NCBI RefSeq assembly: GCF_964340395.1
Contig: NC_135549.1
Location: forward strand, 1,754,501-1,818,500
Source of the DNA: Glandiceps talaboti
Taxonomy: Eukaryota > Hemichordata > Enteropneusta > Spengelidae
DNA: 64,000 nucleotides
Reading direction: 5' to 3'
The notes under the pieces are model-generated. The model had not been told where the DNA came from. It searched no databases and was given only the letters and a program-made list of their open reading frames with translations. The first letter of the stretch is position 1. Each line of letters opens with the position of its first letter. Below, piece after piece: positions 1 through 15,720 of this stretch. A program made the position numbers and the translations under genes.

Positions 1-1818
1 CCAACAATGTCAGAAAGCAATTGTAGTAACAAAGGAGGCATGCCGCCATCGACATTAACATTGTACTAAGGTAGTTTAACCAAAGTTTTATGTAAGTATT
101 TTCATATGTGCCAGAGTAAAAAGTTTGTAAACTCAGTTTGGGTTACTTTAATGAAGCTAGATACCTTGACAAAGTAGCTTTCGTGAATTTCTGAGTAAAG
201 ACAGGTTCTTCATCTACTCTGGTTTACTTCAGTGCTATACGGAGGTTGTACCGGAAGAACTAGTGGTATGTAATTGACGGTTTAAACTAAAAATATGGAT
301 GTATCATTACGACTCATTTGTCTTCTTTTGTATATTTTGATGAGTACAACAGATTGTCATCTATATAAAACATGCTTGATGAATGACTTTTGATACTAGA
401 ATTCTTTGATTGAATATGTCCATATTTATCTTGAAAAGATATTATATTCTAATTTTATTATAGTTAAACCCCTTCCAACCCATAATCTACAACTATCACT
501 CATTATTGGCAGATTAGACTGTAAGACTTGTCGCGTCGTTCATCCCTCACCGGTCTCCTTGAGGGATTGCCGGATGTGTAAGGGCGCCGTCACGGCGTTG
601 GGAGTTTGGCTTTGCGACTTTCGTATGATAGTTATACATCATAAACCATGCTTCTGAGTATTTCACCCTCTTTTAAAGACAGCATACACCAACATGTTTT
701 CAGAAAAATATATATATTTTATTTACATTCATGAAGTTCATTACATATATCCGCAATGATATCATTTCGAAGAGTTATGAAGATCTTCAGCTTATACACA
801 TAATTTATTGTGTGTATGATATGCAATCATCAACTGTGCCTGTAACATTGAAGTAGAATTCGTATGTGTACCAAACACATACATTTCTATTTGTGTTGAG
901 CGTATAATGCCTCTAGTACTAAATTACCGAATATCTTACAGTAGACTGTCAGTCAATAATATGTTAGTTACAGAACCTAGTGCTAGTGAAACACTATTAC
1001 GAAATTCATTGATAATATTTTAAAGGCGGAAAGAAAATTTGCATAGATGAAGTTAACTCTTGTATATTTGTATTTTCTTTCTCACTAGACATAATTTTGC
1101 CTTGTCGTCCTCTCTCAGTACGTTCAGTGTACCGGCTTATGTTGAAGATGACATAGAAACCCGACTGGCTGCGAGAGGTGTCATGATTTCTTAATGTCAA
1201 TTTTTTTACAACTATAACTTTTGTTACATACCATTCTTATGATACATTTGCCTTCTTACGAGCAAGCTTTAAAATGGCAACAGTTTTCAGCTAAAACAAT
1301 TGGTCCCTGAGTGACATTCTTGTATAAATTACACGTACATCAAACTCAATAAGGTTTGATGCATTCACTAATGTTTGTCATGTACGCCAAACCAAAAGTA
1401 CCATTTGCATATTTAAATACAGCACTGACGAAGGTAGTGAACGGAAATTTCCTTTGACAAAGAAACAAAGCGTCATGATTTTGTTAGGTAGCATGTGACC
1501 AGTTATCCAAAGTTTCTTTATGCACTTCTCCATCGCATAGTGGTAATCCATGGTGTGAAGATTATAGTACCTTGATTCATGATATCACTTGCTGTTCGAA
1601 AAGTAATAACTTACATGAATTTACATTTCTAAACTATATGTGTTCTAAAAGCACACGGCAAACAGTGCCAAGTCTAAAGTAGTCTTCAGTCAGTAAACAC
1701 CTTAATTTACATGGTACTTACATGTCACATGACATGTAAACTTTTCACCTGTACTGTGTTTAAATCGTGGAAATCCGTAATATTCTGACGTCAAGAGAAT
1801 GAAATGAATTCATCGTTA
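1..1818. other. Intergenic DNA, one dispersed repeat
   Basis: I see no coding exon here. The only recognisable item is a GC-rich dispersed repeat at about 515-625, listed separately. The rest is AT-rich unique-looking sequence downstream of the minus-strand ninjurin-like locus 1. Confidence 0.5.
515..625. repeat. GC-rich ~100-bp dispersed repeat, copy 1
   Basis: This stretch (AGACTGTAAGA, then GTCG-GTC, CTCACCGG, GATGTGTAAGG, CGTCACGG) matches a second diverged copy at about 39630-39732 block by block in the same order and orientation. It has no poly(A) tail and no convincing tRNA A/B boxes. It may be a SINE-like element or an old structured RNA-derived repeat. The class is unknown. Confidence 0.5.
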
Positions 1819-3685
<1,867 letters not shown>

Positions 3686-3863
3686 GATGCTGAAAGTGAA
3701 ATAGAAACTTAGATAAGAATAACATCTGTGATGGAAAAGGAGCTAGGTGTAGTAATAAGGTAAAAACGTGATATGTCCCATAATTCCTTTGCATACCCCA
3801 CTTCCTGTTGGTGTATTGAGGGAAGCCCAACTGACAAAGTGAAATACACAATGATTAAGCTTA

Positions 3864-4576
3864 CAGCCAATTTCAAGTTACCGTTCACAGTCTGTTTGAT
3901 ACCAATACAAAACTACTTTATTCTACACTAAGATAGCAAGGTCACAATTTCTTGCTGCATTTTGTCTATTACTGTGAAATATACCATTTAAACCGACGAC
4001 TTGACGCAGACACGCGAGCGCGCGCCAATATACCATTTAAACCAACTGCGACTTGACGCAGACACGCGAGCACGCGCCAATATACCATTTAAACCAACTG
4101 CGACTTGACGCAGACATGCGAGCGCGCGCCAATATACCATTTAAACCGACTGCGACTTGACACAGACACGCGAGCACGCGCCAATATACCATTTAAACCA
4201 ACTGCGACTTGACGCAGACACGCGAGCACGCGCCAATATACCATTTAAACCAACTGCGACTTGACGCAGACACGCGAGCACGCGCCAATATACCATTTAA
4301 ACCAACTGCGACTTGACGCAGACACGCGAGCACGCGCCAATATACCATTTAAACCAACTGCGACTTGACGCAGACACGCGAGTGCGAGCCAATATTTTGG
4401 CGTTTGCATTTGATGTCTACATGGTGGCATTTTAGACCATTTTGTTTAGACAAAATGTATCAAGAAACAGTATTCTTTCAATCTTGCTATCTTAAAGTGT
4501 AGCATGTGCAGTTTCTTATTGGTTTCTGTGTGGTTGTATCAAACAGAGCCTGTGAACGGTAACTTAAAACGGGCTG
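3864..4576. mobile_element. TIR element (TA-type) carrying a 52-bp minisatellite
   Basis: The two ends are inverted copies of each other. The left end starts CAGCC, then AAGTTACCGTTCACAG, and continues past CTGTTTGAT to AAGATAGCAAG. The right end is its reverse complement, ending GGGCTG, so the arms are roughly 85 bp. A TA precedes the left end and CA follows the right, consistent with a worn TA duplication (Tc1/mariner-like). The core is a tandem array with no coding potential. A second family member is at 40270-41991 with a different tandem array. Confidence 0.75.
3981..4396. repeat. 52-bp minisatellite, ~8 copies
   Basis: The unit begins ATACCATTTAAACC and includes GACTTGACGCAGACACGCGA. 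The first copy is 49 bp and the following spacings are 52 bp. Variation is mostly at CG dinucleotides (GCGCGC versus GCACGC). It forms the core of the TIR element 3864-4576. Confidence 0.92.
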
Positions 4577-4758
4577 CATGTGTCGTGTGTAGGAATAAAT
4601 CCTCTCTCGAAACACATCCAGCTTATTGGTACAAGTAAAACCACTCTACAACTCTATCAGCTGAATTTGATGTTCTCTTGATCTTCGTTTTCAAACAGGA
4701 CACAAATATGAATTTAGATCGAAAAACAAAAAGGGTATTAAGGCCAAATCCAAATTAA

Positions 4759-5263
4759 CCTGCACTAGCTGCAACAGGGACATTTTTTTTTCAAGAAATA
4801 ACCAAAGGTATATTCACTAATAATTGGTCAGTTATTTATCAAAAGACATTGTATCTGTTAATTAGTGGTCAATATTATTTGTGGGTGGTGTTGCCTAAGC
4901 TTGTTTTGAATCTCTCGCCACTTTCAAACCGTACTAGTTGTACAGTAACCGGATACTGCAGAAAACCACCATATATGAAAATTGTTAGAATACCAATAAT
5001 TAGATATTTCATATGTTAATTGTGGTCGGTATTATCCATAAGCAGTGCAGAAACGGGTTGAAATGGTGATAGCCGTTGAGGGCGCAGATTTTTGGGTGCG
5101 GACCCAAAAAGCAAAACGATTTGATTTATCGTGTATACAGCTAGAAGACATGTTTTTACTCATTGGTGATGCGATACTGTTAATGGTGTACATTATTATA
5201 AATTATTGTACCTAACACAACATTTTCGAAAAAAAAACCGTTCCTGTTGCAGCTAGTGCAGCT
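4759..5263. mobile_element. TTAA-flanked MITE
   Basis: The 505-bp element is flanked by TTAA on both sides (4755-4758 and 5264-5267). Its ends are inverted repeats built on CTGCACTAGCTGCAACAGG, extending through a T-run. TTAA duplication points to piggyBac or Kolobok superfamilies. No transposase is present, so it is non-autonomous. Confidence 0.7.
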
Positions 5264-5543
5264 TTAAAGGCTTGCATGTAGATTTTGATTACAAGTTGGT
5301 CCTTAGACTAACGAGGAACAGACCCATGTTATTGACCATATACCATTCCACTGAGTGGGCAAAACGAATAAAATTGCCATTTCCTGTGTGTATATTTATA
5401 GCAAAAATACGTGTATTTATTACCACATGACTAACACAATAGCCGTAGTGGTATAGATTGTAATGTTAGGTCGTACGGAAATCATCCCGTGATGTCATAT
5501 GATATCTATTTTAGAATAGACTTTCATATACTCACTGTACTAG

Positions 5544-5604
5544 GAAAATAAAATTGCAAAAAAAAAATTGCAAAAAAAAAAAAAAATTGCAAAAAAAAAT
5601 TGCA

Positions 5605-5697
<93 letters not shown>
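5544..5697. repeat. (A)nTTGC repeats followed by (TA)n
   Basis: Several A-runs separated by TTGC lead into about 45 TA units. The same TTGCAAAA-then-TA signature recurs near 59815-59845, suggesting a shared repeat origin. Confidence 0.9.
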
Positions 5698-5699
<2 letters not shown>

Positions 5700-6813
5700 C
5701 ATAGTGAAATAAAAGTATCGGATAATGGTTTGTTCTGGTAAAATGTTTGTTCGGGGCGGCATTGGTGAACTTGTTGAGTAGCCTGTGGGTACAGTGTAAA
5801 ATAAACTCGGCGTTTGTAATCAACTCTATACATGTACCACCATGTACCAACGCATAGCTGGGTTACCATGCCTTCCTACCAATTTGAAAACAATGAGACG
5901 ACAAGACTTTGATATTTGACTATTGAGAAATTAAGCAACAAGTAGTGTGATATATGTTTAAATCAATCAAACAGAGTTTAAAAAACGTCCAAGTTTGATT
6001 GTCGCTTATATTATGTGTAACTAAATGTTATTTTTGAAGTAAGGGCGATCCTTATTTGTTGACGAATGTCCTCTACACCATGTGGGTGGAGGGTCTATGT
6101 CTACACGTACCATCAAAATTTGTAAAATATCGGCCTTGAGATGACTACGCTGTATCATTTTGACTGGTCGCTTGGATCGAAGAATTCTAATTTTACGTAA
6201 CATCAATTTCAACTTACATGTAGTAATTTTTACATTTGCAATGATCATGAAGAAAGAGTCCACGTCTATTTTGGTCCACAACAACAGCGGACAACCATCA
6301 ATGACAACTTCAGGCCACCAACACCATAGTGGTCTGAGTGGTATCTCATTAAATGACACATTTGCAGTGATCGTGAATGATGAAATTTGGTCGAGAACAA
6401 CGACGGACAAATACAATGGGAGTTGGATATCAACGTGTTTGAACTTGAACTATGAACTTACCTGCAAGTCGTATAATACAAAACCTATTAACTACTGCAC
6501 GCCTTGTACAATGTACCGCTCGTCAGCTCCGTGGTCGTGATGTGTCTGATGTGAGTATATAGTCACAAGTGTCGTTATAACTTCACTTGATGCATGTCAA
6601 ATAGCCAGGGTTACTTTGCTCCTAATGAATTACGTCATATCATCGGCATACGTCGTCGGGACTCCCCAGTTCGTACCAGACCAAGTTCATACGTATGCAC
6701 GCCCACGCTATCAAAACACGAGTGAATGCTCAACGAACCGCCCACAAGGTCTACGTTGGGAATTTCCGTATATCAACATATTGAACGAGACACTTAGACA
6801 CACAAATAAGATT

Positions 6814-7044
<231 letters not shown>

Positions 7045-8196
7045 GTGGCAGTAGCGTAGATGCTATCCCTGGCTTCGAATATCTTCTCTCATCTAGCAAT
7101 GAGGGGGAAGGACAACTGAAAATTCACAGAATCAAAATGTCAGTTAGGATAGCGGATCATAGTATTGTAGCGTACGGTTAGTCTATCACACACGCACATG
7201 AATCAGTGTATATGAATATTTAAAAAAATGTTTAGTATTTCATACAGATGATCTTTGAGTGTCTGTAGTCCTCCAGTTCCACAAGGCTAACACCAGGGAA
7301 CACTAGGTATACTGCAGAGGTATACTGGATCACAGGGGCACGGGAAGTTTGTGTGAGATGACGTAGTGTATTATGTAATTTATATGTACTCCTTTACATG
7401 TTTACAGACTGTAATTCATCCGGGCTATTCATAAGCTTCCGGCCGTACGTATAATGGTGATAAAGGTTGACGAATGTCAGAGAATGTTATCGAATAGCAA
7501 ACAACACCCACTGCTAGATCCGGTCTGTAATAATCCCATCAATTCATTGTAATTTGGCAATTTGGCGCCTCCCCCTTGTAAATTTAAGGCTTCCACGGAA
7601 GCATGTGAATGTGGCACAGTTCGGTGTTTTGAATAAATACCATGTATACCGTCACGACCAGGCTGAGGTTCAAGGAAAGTGATGTCTTCCATTCATGGAA
7701 AGTGATGTCTACCATTGATCATTGTTGATACAGCTTGTAAAATGGAAGTGGTGGGATCAGGCAAAAATGTAGTCTTGCTGCTAGACGTTCGGGCTTTCTT
7801 TCGATACTATAAGCGAACGAAGTTCGCAGTGAGGGCTTGCCCGAACACATCCTCGGTAGCGATGTTCGGTCGTGTGTCGTATTCTATCGGAAGAACATCC
7901 GAGGTCTAGCAGATAGACTAGCAAAAATGACCCTCCCCTAATTTCCACATTCTAAAATATGCCCTCCCGGCCCAAAGGGCCGATTTGTAAAATGTAACCC
8001 ACCCCTAATCCCCCCTTGTAATTACTGAAGGCTTATATTGACATATGTATTGCTCAGGAGTATGACGTCATCTACTAGCCACCAGTCGTGTACTACTATA
8101 GAACACCCATTGTAGAAGATATTGGAATTCCGGGGTTTAAACAGAGGCGACCACATGCAATATGTGTCAGAGTAGCAGCCTAGAATCCAGTCGTTT

Positions 8197-8266
8197 GGGG
8201 ATTAAAATGTTCTTGCTTTTCTCCTAAGACGTCGTATTAGGAGAAAAGTGAGAGCAAAATCCCCAC
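8197..8266. repeat. Short hairpin / foldback sequence
   Basis: TGGGGATT and TGCTTTTCTCCTAA on the left pair with TTAGGAGAAAAG and AATCCCCA on the right around a GACGTCGTA loop. It may be a small MITE. No target duplication was resolved. Confidence 0.5.
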
Positions 8267-8386
8267 ATACATACATACATGCATACATACATACATACAT
8301 ACATACATACATACATACATACATACACACACACATACACACACACATACATACATACATACATACATACATACATACATACACAC
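8265..8386. repeat. (ATAC)n microsatellite
   Basis: Tetranucleotide tract with short ACAC interruptions, directly next to the poly(T) end of the LINE fragment. Confidence 0.97.
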
Positions 8387-9985
8387 TTTTTTTTTTTTTT
8401 TTTTTTTTTTGAGATGTCTACAGGATTACCCCATTTACAGGCACTCTGAAATTGGAAAAGACTAAAATATATTCAATATTTACAAAACTAGTAAACATAA
8501 AAATGAAATAAAATAAAATAAAATAAAATAAAATTACAGAATCTACCGTTAAATTCACTCATCAATAATTCATTTAGGACATTTTTTCTAAAAGTACTGA
8601 GACTGGAAAATATGTCAGCGTTTTGCAAGGTATTGATAAAATTGAAGGTCCTAGGTAAAAACGGGTTTTTCCTTTGAGTAGAATTAAAACGTGCGATTTT
8701 AAAAGTGTAGTGGGAACGGAGATTCCTGGAGGGCACACGAAACGGAACATTGGCAACAATATACGTTGCGTTAAAAGAGCCATTTAAGCATTTATATATA
8801 AAAAAAACCTGCATCCAGCAATTTCCTACGAGATTGAAGACTTGAATATTAAAATACTGACAAAGATTACTGTAATCGAGGCTAAGCCTTACTCCTTTAC
8901 TATGGAACGATTTTCCAAAATAAAGGTAGTTGAGAAATTTATGCTGGACTCTTTCAATTTTAGTGATTAAATACTTCTGATGGGGTGACCAAACTTGTGG
9001 ACAATACTCTAGTTGACTCCGTACAAGCGATTTGTATAAATTAAATGATACAAGAACTGTCATGGAAATGCTAGCTTGCAGGTACGCTTTATCACACAAA
9101 CTAGCCTGTAAGCCTTTATGATGATGTCCTGAATATGTAACTCCCAGCTTAAATTAGTTGAAAGGACAACGCCAAGATCTTTGACTTGGTTTACACGGTC
9201 GATTTTGATGCCGTTAATCGTATACATTTTGCATTTATGAGGATGAGTCTTCTTCCTATAAAGTAATCACATTACATTTCTTCAAATTAAGTTTGAGGTG
9301 CCACAGTTTGGACCATTCAGAAACGTTATTAAGATCATTGTGTAGTCTAAAACAGTCTAGATCATTAAAAATTGTCTTAAAAATCTTGGAGTCGTCTGCT
9401 CACAGCAAACACTCAGACGACTTAAGAACATCGGAAAAATCTTTAATATACATACTAAAAAGAAGTGTACCCAAGATGGAACCCCGAGGTACACCTGATA
9501 TAACCTTTTGCCATGTAGAAGAGGTACCTCCAATGACAACACGCTGTAGTTGATTATTTAAATAAGAACGAAACCATTCGAGAAGACATCCACTAATACC
9601 ATGGGCTTTCAACTTGTGTATGAGAAGCAGATGGTTAACAGAATCAAATGCTTTCTAATAATCAAGGTACAGTGTATATACTTGTCTGCCCCTTATCAAG
9701 TTCACTGCTTATAAAGTCAGTGTATTCGACAAGATTCGTGGTAGTTGATCGACCCTTGAGAAATCCATGTAGGCAAGAACTAATGGAACTCTCAACATGC
9801 GCATAGACTGAGTGGAATATGACCTTTGGCAAAAACTTTGCTGACTATAAACGGCAGTAAAGAAATAGGACAATAATTAATGAAATCAGATCGCAGACTT
9901 GACTTAAATACAGGAACAACATGGGCCTTTTAAAAAAAGTGATGGAAAAACTCCAGAATTTAAGACATACATACATATGTTTAGT
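8387..9985 (-). mobile_element. Decayed non-LTR retrotransposon (CR1/Jockey-like LINE), 5'-truncated
   Basis: Read on the minus strand, this encodes the C-terminal half of a LINE reverse transcriptase. Visible parts are YLDYQKAFDSVNH, then WFRSYLNN, then SGVPRGSILGTLLF, and further on YKSLVRSQLEYC and VWSPHQKYLI typical of CR1/Jockey-type ORF2. The frame changes and stops show it is dead. The catalytic YADD block is not intact. A 24-base poly(T) at 8387-8410 is the poly(A) tail in element orientation. The upstream boundary is approximate. Confidence 0.8.
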
Positions 9986-10767
9986 GTGTCCCATCATGCA
10001 TCAAACTTCGCAATAATTGGATGAGGAAAAATGACATATTCACACGTGTAAGTCTCAAATGGATTATGGCAAATGAGACAAACCATTCCACTATAACTAC
10101 AACATTTTTCATTAATTTGAAATATACATGTACGATATAATTTGAAATCCGTATGATGGCATATTATTTTTATAGAGTGGGAGTGTTACCCTATCCTCCT
10201 CGAAACACCCACACAACACAACTGATGTTAGGAAACGCGACCTTTGACCTTTTAAATGTAAATCTGTAGTGCTTGAATGGGACCATGTGGATGATAAGTG
10301 GGTATTGTGGAAATTTGTTTCGGTATTACCGAAAGCAACTATACAGTGTTGTATAACTTGAAAAACGAAATCATGTAAAACAACATCATGTATACAAAGT
10401 CCTTGTTTGAATCTCAACTCAGGGTTACAATTTCTAAAATGAGTAGTTCGAGATTCAATGTCTAAAATTATGGATGTTATTCGTAAGATCAAACAATTAA
10501 TATTCTCATAAATACACCGAATAATGATTGAAAAGCCCTCTACATTCTGTCGGCCATCTTGGAACTTCTTGGGACAACTTATGATTTTAAAAGTCATATG
10601 AATTAGCTAATTGATTACTTTAATAACTTTTGTGAAAATGTTTAATTCAGTTCCTTGCTATATGAATGCTGTTGCCATGGTAATCTCAGCCTGAGATTGG
10701 ACTTAGGGAAAGTAACATGGCAGAGTCGTATGTACAGGTAAATATCTTGTGCCAGTTGTATTATATG

Positions 10768-12077
10768 TCATTCAATAGGACCAGAGTACGACGCAATGAA
10801 AATGTTTAATATGGTGATTATGAAGACCACTAAGAGAATGATATTGCTCAATATGACCGCGATATAGCGGGCTTTATCCTTATTGATATTAAGTCGCATC
10901 TTGCTGAATAGCAAAAGTCCAACAATCAACAGAAAACACAGAGAGATAGCCAACAGGGTAACTAACAATTCGTAGTAATCCAAACCAAAGTCTAATCGAC
11001 GTCGAATCAAAATTTTCAAAAATGAAGAATTGGCCGTAATGGCTGTGAAAACCAGACATGTCTGGGCTATTGTCGTTTTCATGCTGTATATGTTATAGTC
11101 AAAGTCTTCTTGCTTCGGCGGCACGTGCTGTCAACAAACAAAATTAAAACAATCATATATACAGTTTTAAGAATGTCTTTTCTACAAATTTGGCAAGGGA
11201 GTATTTTAACACGAGAATCTGAACAAGCTTGAAATTATCAAAATGTCTGAAACACGAATGATGCCACACACACACACACACACACGCACACACACACACA
11301 CACACATACACACACATACACGCGTACGTACGTACATACATACATACACATACATACATACATACATACATACACACACATACATACATACATACATACA
11401 TACATACATACATACATACATACATACATGCATACGTACATACACACACATACATACATACGTAAGTACGTACGTACGTACGTACGTACATACATACATA
11501 CATACATACATATATTAAATTCGATTCGGGAATTTGTAGGAGGTTTTGTCATTTCTAGTCACTTTGTATCTCATTTGATTAAATCTGAATAATGATCGTA
11601 TCTAGTTTGGAAAGTAATGGCTATCACCGACGATTTCTCCCACCCTCTGCCTTCTCAATTAGAACTATTGCCTTCAGACTGGCGCTATAGAATGCCACTT
11701 GCCCACAAGAATTTATTTTGATGTGTACGACTGGTTACAAAAGACGGAAGGAAAACAAGTCACGACGTTCCCTATATCAATTACAGAGGCAAAACAGGCC
11801 TGTGTATTACTTTAAGTAGCTCATAGTCATATTCATTCCTTTTGGCTCCACGACTGGGACTTGGCGCTTGTGTGTATGTGTAGAAACGTGATAATCTAAA
11901 GAAGTCGAGCATCAAAGTAATTACTTATGTCTTCAATCAGACCAGAACATATATTTACAAGAGATAAGAAATAAGTGTCACGTGACCTACTTCATCATTG
12001 TCTATTATTGTCATAGTAGTTTTTGGAGCGTTAGATGGTTTACTTGGACCAGCGTTAGTCTCCGGCAATTCTGCCAT
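10768..12077 (-). CDS. Ninjurin-like protein, locus 2 (2 coding exons)
   Basis: Predicted 148-residue ninjurin-family protein. Exon 1, 11991-12077 (29 codons), starts MAELPETNAGPS and ends TMTIIDNDE at a GTAGGT donor. Exon 2, 10768-11127, follows an acceptor with a TTTTGTTTGTTGACAG tract and is in phase. The core shows Y-S-M-K-T-T-I-A-Q, ITANSSFLKIL, a first hydrophobic helix, KMRLNINK, and a second helix ending NIFIASYSG. The Lys-Lys of the YxGKKT motif is reduced to Met-Lys, and the acidic residue of the following helix is missing, as in loci 3 and 4. Probable 5'UTR splicing precedes the ATG (acceptor-like TTGTACAG). Family assignment is firm. The biological role is inferred. Confidence 0.85.
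11263..11512. repeat. Compound CA / ATAC / ACGT microsatellite
   Basis: CA units grade into ATAC and GTAC tetranucleotides. It lies just upstream of exon 2, inside intron 1 of ninjurin locus 2. Confidence 0.97.
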
Positions 12078-12769
12078 ACTGCTACTTGATGCTTTGAGTC
12101 TGTACAATGATAAAGAATGGATGAACAGTTAATAATGGATAAAACTACTCAAATTAGATGTTGTGTTCGGGAAGTAGGACGGGAAGATAAAACTGCATGG
12201 GTAGGACCTAACTATCTTGGATGGATGTAGATACTAGTGGGTTACCCAGACTCAATTGCGGGCTCTCTGACTTAGTAGAGGAAGTCGGAAAGCTTGGGTA
12301 ATCTGGGTAACCGAGACTGAAACTAATGAGGCGTGATTATGAATGTTTACCGTGTTTTGGATATACAATGTGAAATTCAAGGATTCTGACAGAGTGGGAA
12401 AGGCAGGGTCCTCGGATAACACGTTAAATTTACTTTATTGACAATAGGCTACACTTAAAATAAAAATGGAATATTTTATTTCATGATATTCATCAAACAT
12501 TTTGGGTTTAAAGAGTCGAACAACTGTTTCACAAGGTTTGCGTCAGAATTCAATGTCACCATTGGAGTAGACTTCAAACTTTAGTAAGCTGTCTAATAGG
12601 TTTACATGGAACATACGCCATCTAGTGCCCAAACGATGAAATCTATCGGTCAATGGAGGCTATTGTGGACTTAATATTTTGTATAAAAGATGAATTACAT
12701 TTACAACGGTCTTGGTCATTTTATTTGGTATTTTGTATCATGAATGTCAAAGTCTGATTCTCCTCATAC

Positions 12770-12970
12770 TTCCCTGGTCCTCCCCTACATTCCCCCTCAA
12801 TCCTCGATCTCCCTACATACCCTGTCAATCCGTGGTCCCCCCCCCCTCACATTCCTCATCAATCCCTGGTCTCCCTACATTCCCAGTCAATGCCTGTCAT
12901 CTCCCTACATTCCCAGTCAATGCCTGTCATCTCCTTACATTCCCAGTCAATGCCTGTCCTCTCCATACAT
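12770..12970. repeat. ~30-bp minisatellite, degenerate
   Basis: Pyrimidine-rich units around CTCCCTACATTCCCAGTCAA are repeated about six times, the last three nearly identical. Confidence 0.8.
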
Positions 12971-13448
12971 TACCCTGAGTGCCAGTTTTGTATACTTAAC
13001 ACTGTTGGTATTTATATAGTAAGAATTGTTTGACGTGTTTGGACTCATAGGTAATATTGTAATGGTGATTGTTGCTGTAGCGGTGTAAATTATATACAAT
13101 ACAACATGATACAATAAGAAACTAGGTACATAAAATTTAAATTAAGATACACATTTCAAATATTAGTTCATTTTCGAGATATCCTTTGGAAAGAAGATAG
13201 GAAACTCTCTATCGCAATGTGCAATGGCAGACACCATATGAAATCTGTCTCAGTGGAATAGAGCTGAAAATGTCGCCCGTCTGTGACGAAGTATCAGTGA
13301 AGCCACTCCTTGTTGGCTTTGTACGGCGTTGTTGTTAAGAGCAGTGCCATTTGTGCCAAATCGCTGTCAAAAACTGTTTTCAATTTGAAATGTTTTCGTC
13401 ACTTGTTTGACTCGATCACAATTGTGGACTACAAACACAATCCAAGTT

Positions 13449-13498
13449 TTTGAACAAACAAACAAACAAACAAACAAACAAACAAACAAACAAACAAA
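13449..13498. repeat. (CAAA)n microsatellite
   Basis: About 12 tetranucleotide units. Confidence 0.96.
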
Positions 13499-14140
13499 GG
13501 AGTCATCATGTTGTCAATGACAACCAAAGACAACAAACTGCAGGAACTACATTATTGACACCGACCGTTCCAGTTGATAAAATGTACGCAAAAAACCCTG
13601 CGACTTGTACGACCTCTGACGTCTGGAGAGTGGCAGTGTCAGAATTACTACTCTAAACTGACATAAGGTACCTTTAGAATAGAATTTAGCGATGACAATA
13701 CTATCAAAGGATCAATCTGTTCGTGACAAGAATTCTGTTTAAAATCACTTTGTACTACTAGAACCCTCCCTTGAGGCCTTAACAACGATTGAACATACTC
13801 TGTGTATTTCTTTTACTTTATTTCAGGATTCAAAACTTTACAAAATTGAAGTGGGGTCCAGCGAGATGTGAGATATTTATTCATGGCACGGTGTCAGTGG
13901 CTATATGATTGATGTTCAATACTATAGCAGTGCTTTAAACAACATTTTAAATACTGTATTTGTACCTGACTAGTCTAGTGGAGTTAAAAATGCAGCCATT
14001 TTGATGGCTTTTGTGTCAACTCAGGACATCTTTGACGTTAAATCTAGAAACTTCATTGTCTATCGGATCATGGTGCTATTTGTTGGACGTTATTCTTGGT
14101 ACCTGACAGGTCCATAGATTAGAAACCAAATATCAGACAC

Positions 14141-14325
14141 GTAAACATATTGGTTGTTTATTCTAGTGAACAGAAGGGTTGCTTTGGTGAATCAGACGTA
14201 CACTACTAAATCAGTCCAGTAGACTAAGTAGGCGTAAACATATTGGCTGTTTATTCTAGTGAACAGAAGGGTTGCTTTGGTGAATCAGACGTACACTACT
14301 AAATCAGTCCAGTAGACTAAGTAGG
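14141..14325. repeat. 93-bp tandem duplication
   Basis: Two adjacent copies beginning GTAAACATATTGG at 14141 and 14234 differ by about one base, indicating a recent duplication. Confidence 0.93.
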
Positions 14326-14926
14326 TATACATGTAACATTAAATGAAATAAACATCTCAATACAATTCATTAATCTGTGTTCTTTGTTCTTTCATTTCTT
14401 CAGTTGCCTATAAGGCAGAATGATGCCCATGGCCCAATTTTCCTGAAAACTAAAGTATTGTAAAACTTGAAAATGGCAAAATAAATTTCTGGATTCACCA
14501 TCTTGTTTTCAAGGACATTGACAATCTTTTATTTCCACATAGTTACTTTATAATACACTAGTGTACTCGGCCGTCATTCGTGATTCTAAAATGGTTTAAT
14601 TTTAATTATGTTGACCCCTATTTAAAAAACGTAACCCTGACTGTTTTTCTTGATTTTAACTGCGGGTGGATTTGAGTTTTCTTGCACAAAGTAACAACAA
14701 AAGATTACTATTTTTCCAAGTTATCCTGTTTACTGCTGTGTTGACATATATCGTTTAATAGCTGGTTGTACCTCCTTGCCCTGTATGTTTGCTGCGCTGT
14801 TGAGATATATCGTTAGCTGGGCGTACCTCCTAGCCCAAATATGAGCAGTGCCCAAGTGTTGAAGAAGCAAGAGGAAACCGCATTGTTCGGCAGCGGGGTC
14901 AACATGAGCATCACCCTAATACCTTC

Positions 14927-14928
<2 letters not shown>

Positions 14929-14957
<29 letters not shown>

Positions 14958-15053
14958 CATACATACATACATACATACATGTACATACATACATACATAC
15001 ATACATACATACATACATACATACATACATACATACATACATACATACATACA
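14929..15053. repeat. (ATAC)n microsatellite
   Basis: About 31 tetranucleotide units with one GTAC interruption. Confidence 0.97.
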
Positions 15054-15567
15054 GACCTAGTTAAATTTTAATCAAACCCAGCCGAAGCTTGGCGGGTCCA
15101 AACTAAGACTGCACCGACAACCCAGGGTTAGGAGGTATGGCCAGCTAACAATATCTCTCGACAGCGTAGTAAACAGGATATTTGTAATTACATACTTCGT
15201 TCAAGTTAAGGAATATTTATGTGTTTCAATTCTTATTCCTATTGATGTAGAGTACTTTAAAAAGTCGATGCAAATAATACAAATATATAAAATCCAAAAT
15301 AGTGAAAAAATAATGATAAAAGTAATACAAAAATGAAATATGTCAGAACGAATTATCACTGCCTGGAAATCTACAGGTAGGATGAGTACACAGTGAGCTA
15401 TATGAATCTACGAGCCTACGTTCACTATAGACTCTACAATGTGTCCAAAAAAATTCTTCTTCACTTTAGACACCAGTTTCAAACTTGAAAGGAACACGAC
15501 CATGTATTTACCAATACTTTGGAAATCTTGTCTTCAGACCAAATTTTACTGAAATGAAGGGTGTCGT

Positions 15568-15720
15568 CATAATAATAATAATAATAATAATAATAAATTT
15601 ATATAGCGACTAAAATCATAGAGACAGTGATCAGAGCCACTTAAAATACATAAAAAGTAAAAAAACACACCTAAATTCTAGATCTAAGAGAAGGCAAGAT
15701 TAAAAAGATGTGTTTTCAGC
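15568..15720. repeat. (AAT)n plus dispersed-repeat-like tail
   Basis: About nine AAT units are followed by TTTATATAGCGAC and, 110 bp on, AAAAAGATGTGTTTTCAGC. This arrangement resembles a short interspersed repeat seen widely in invertebrate DNA, from memory and unchecked. Confidence 0.4.

Noticed and set aside
6160-6540. 126-codon plus-strand open frame
   Set aside because: No recognisable domain, signal peptide or splice context. An overlapping frame of similar length exists on the other strand.
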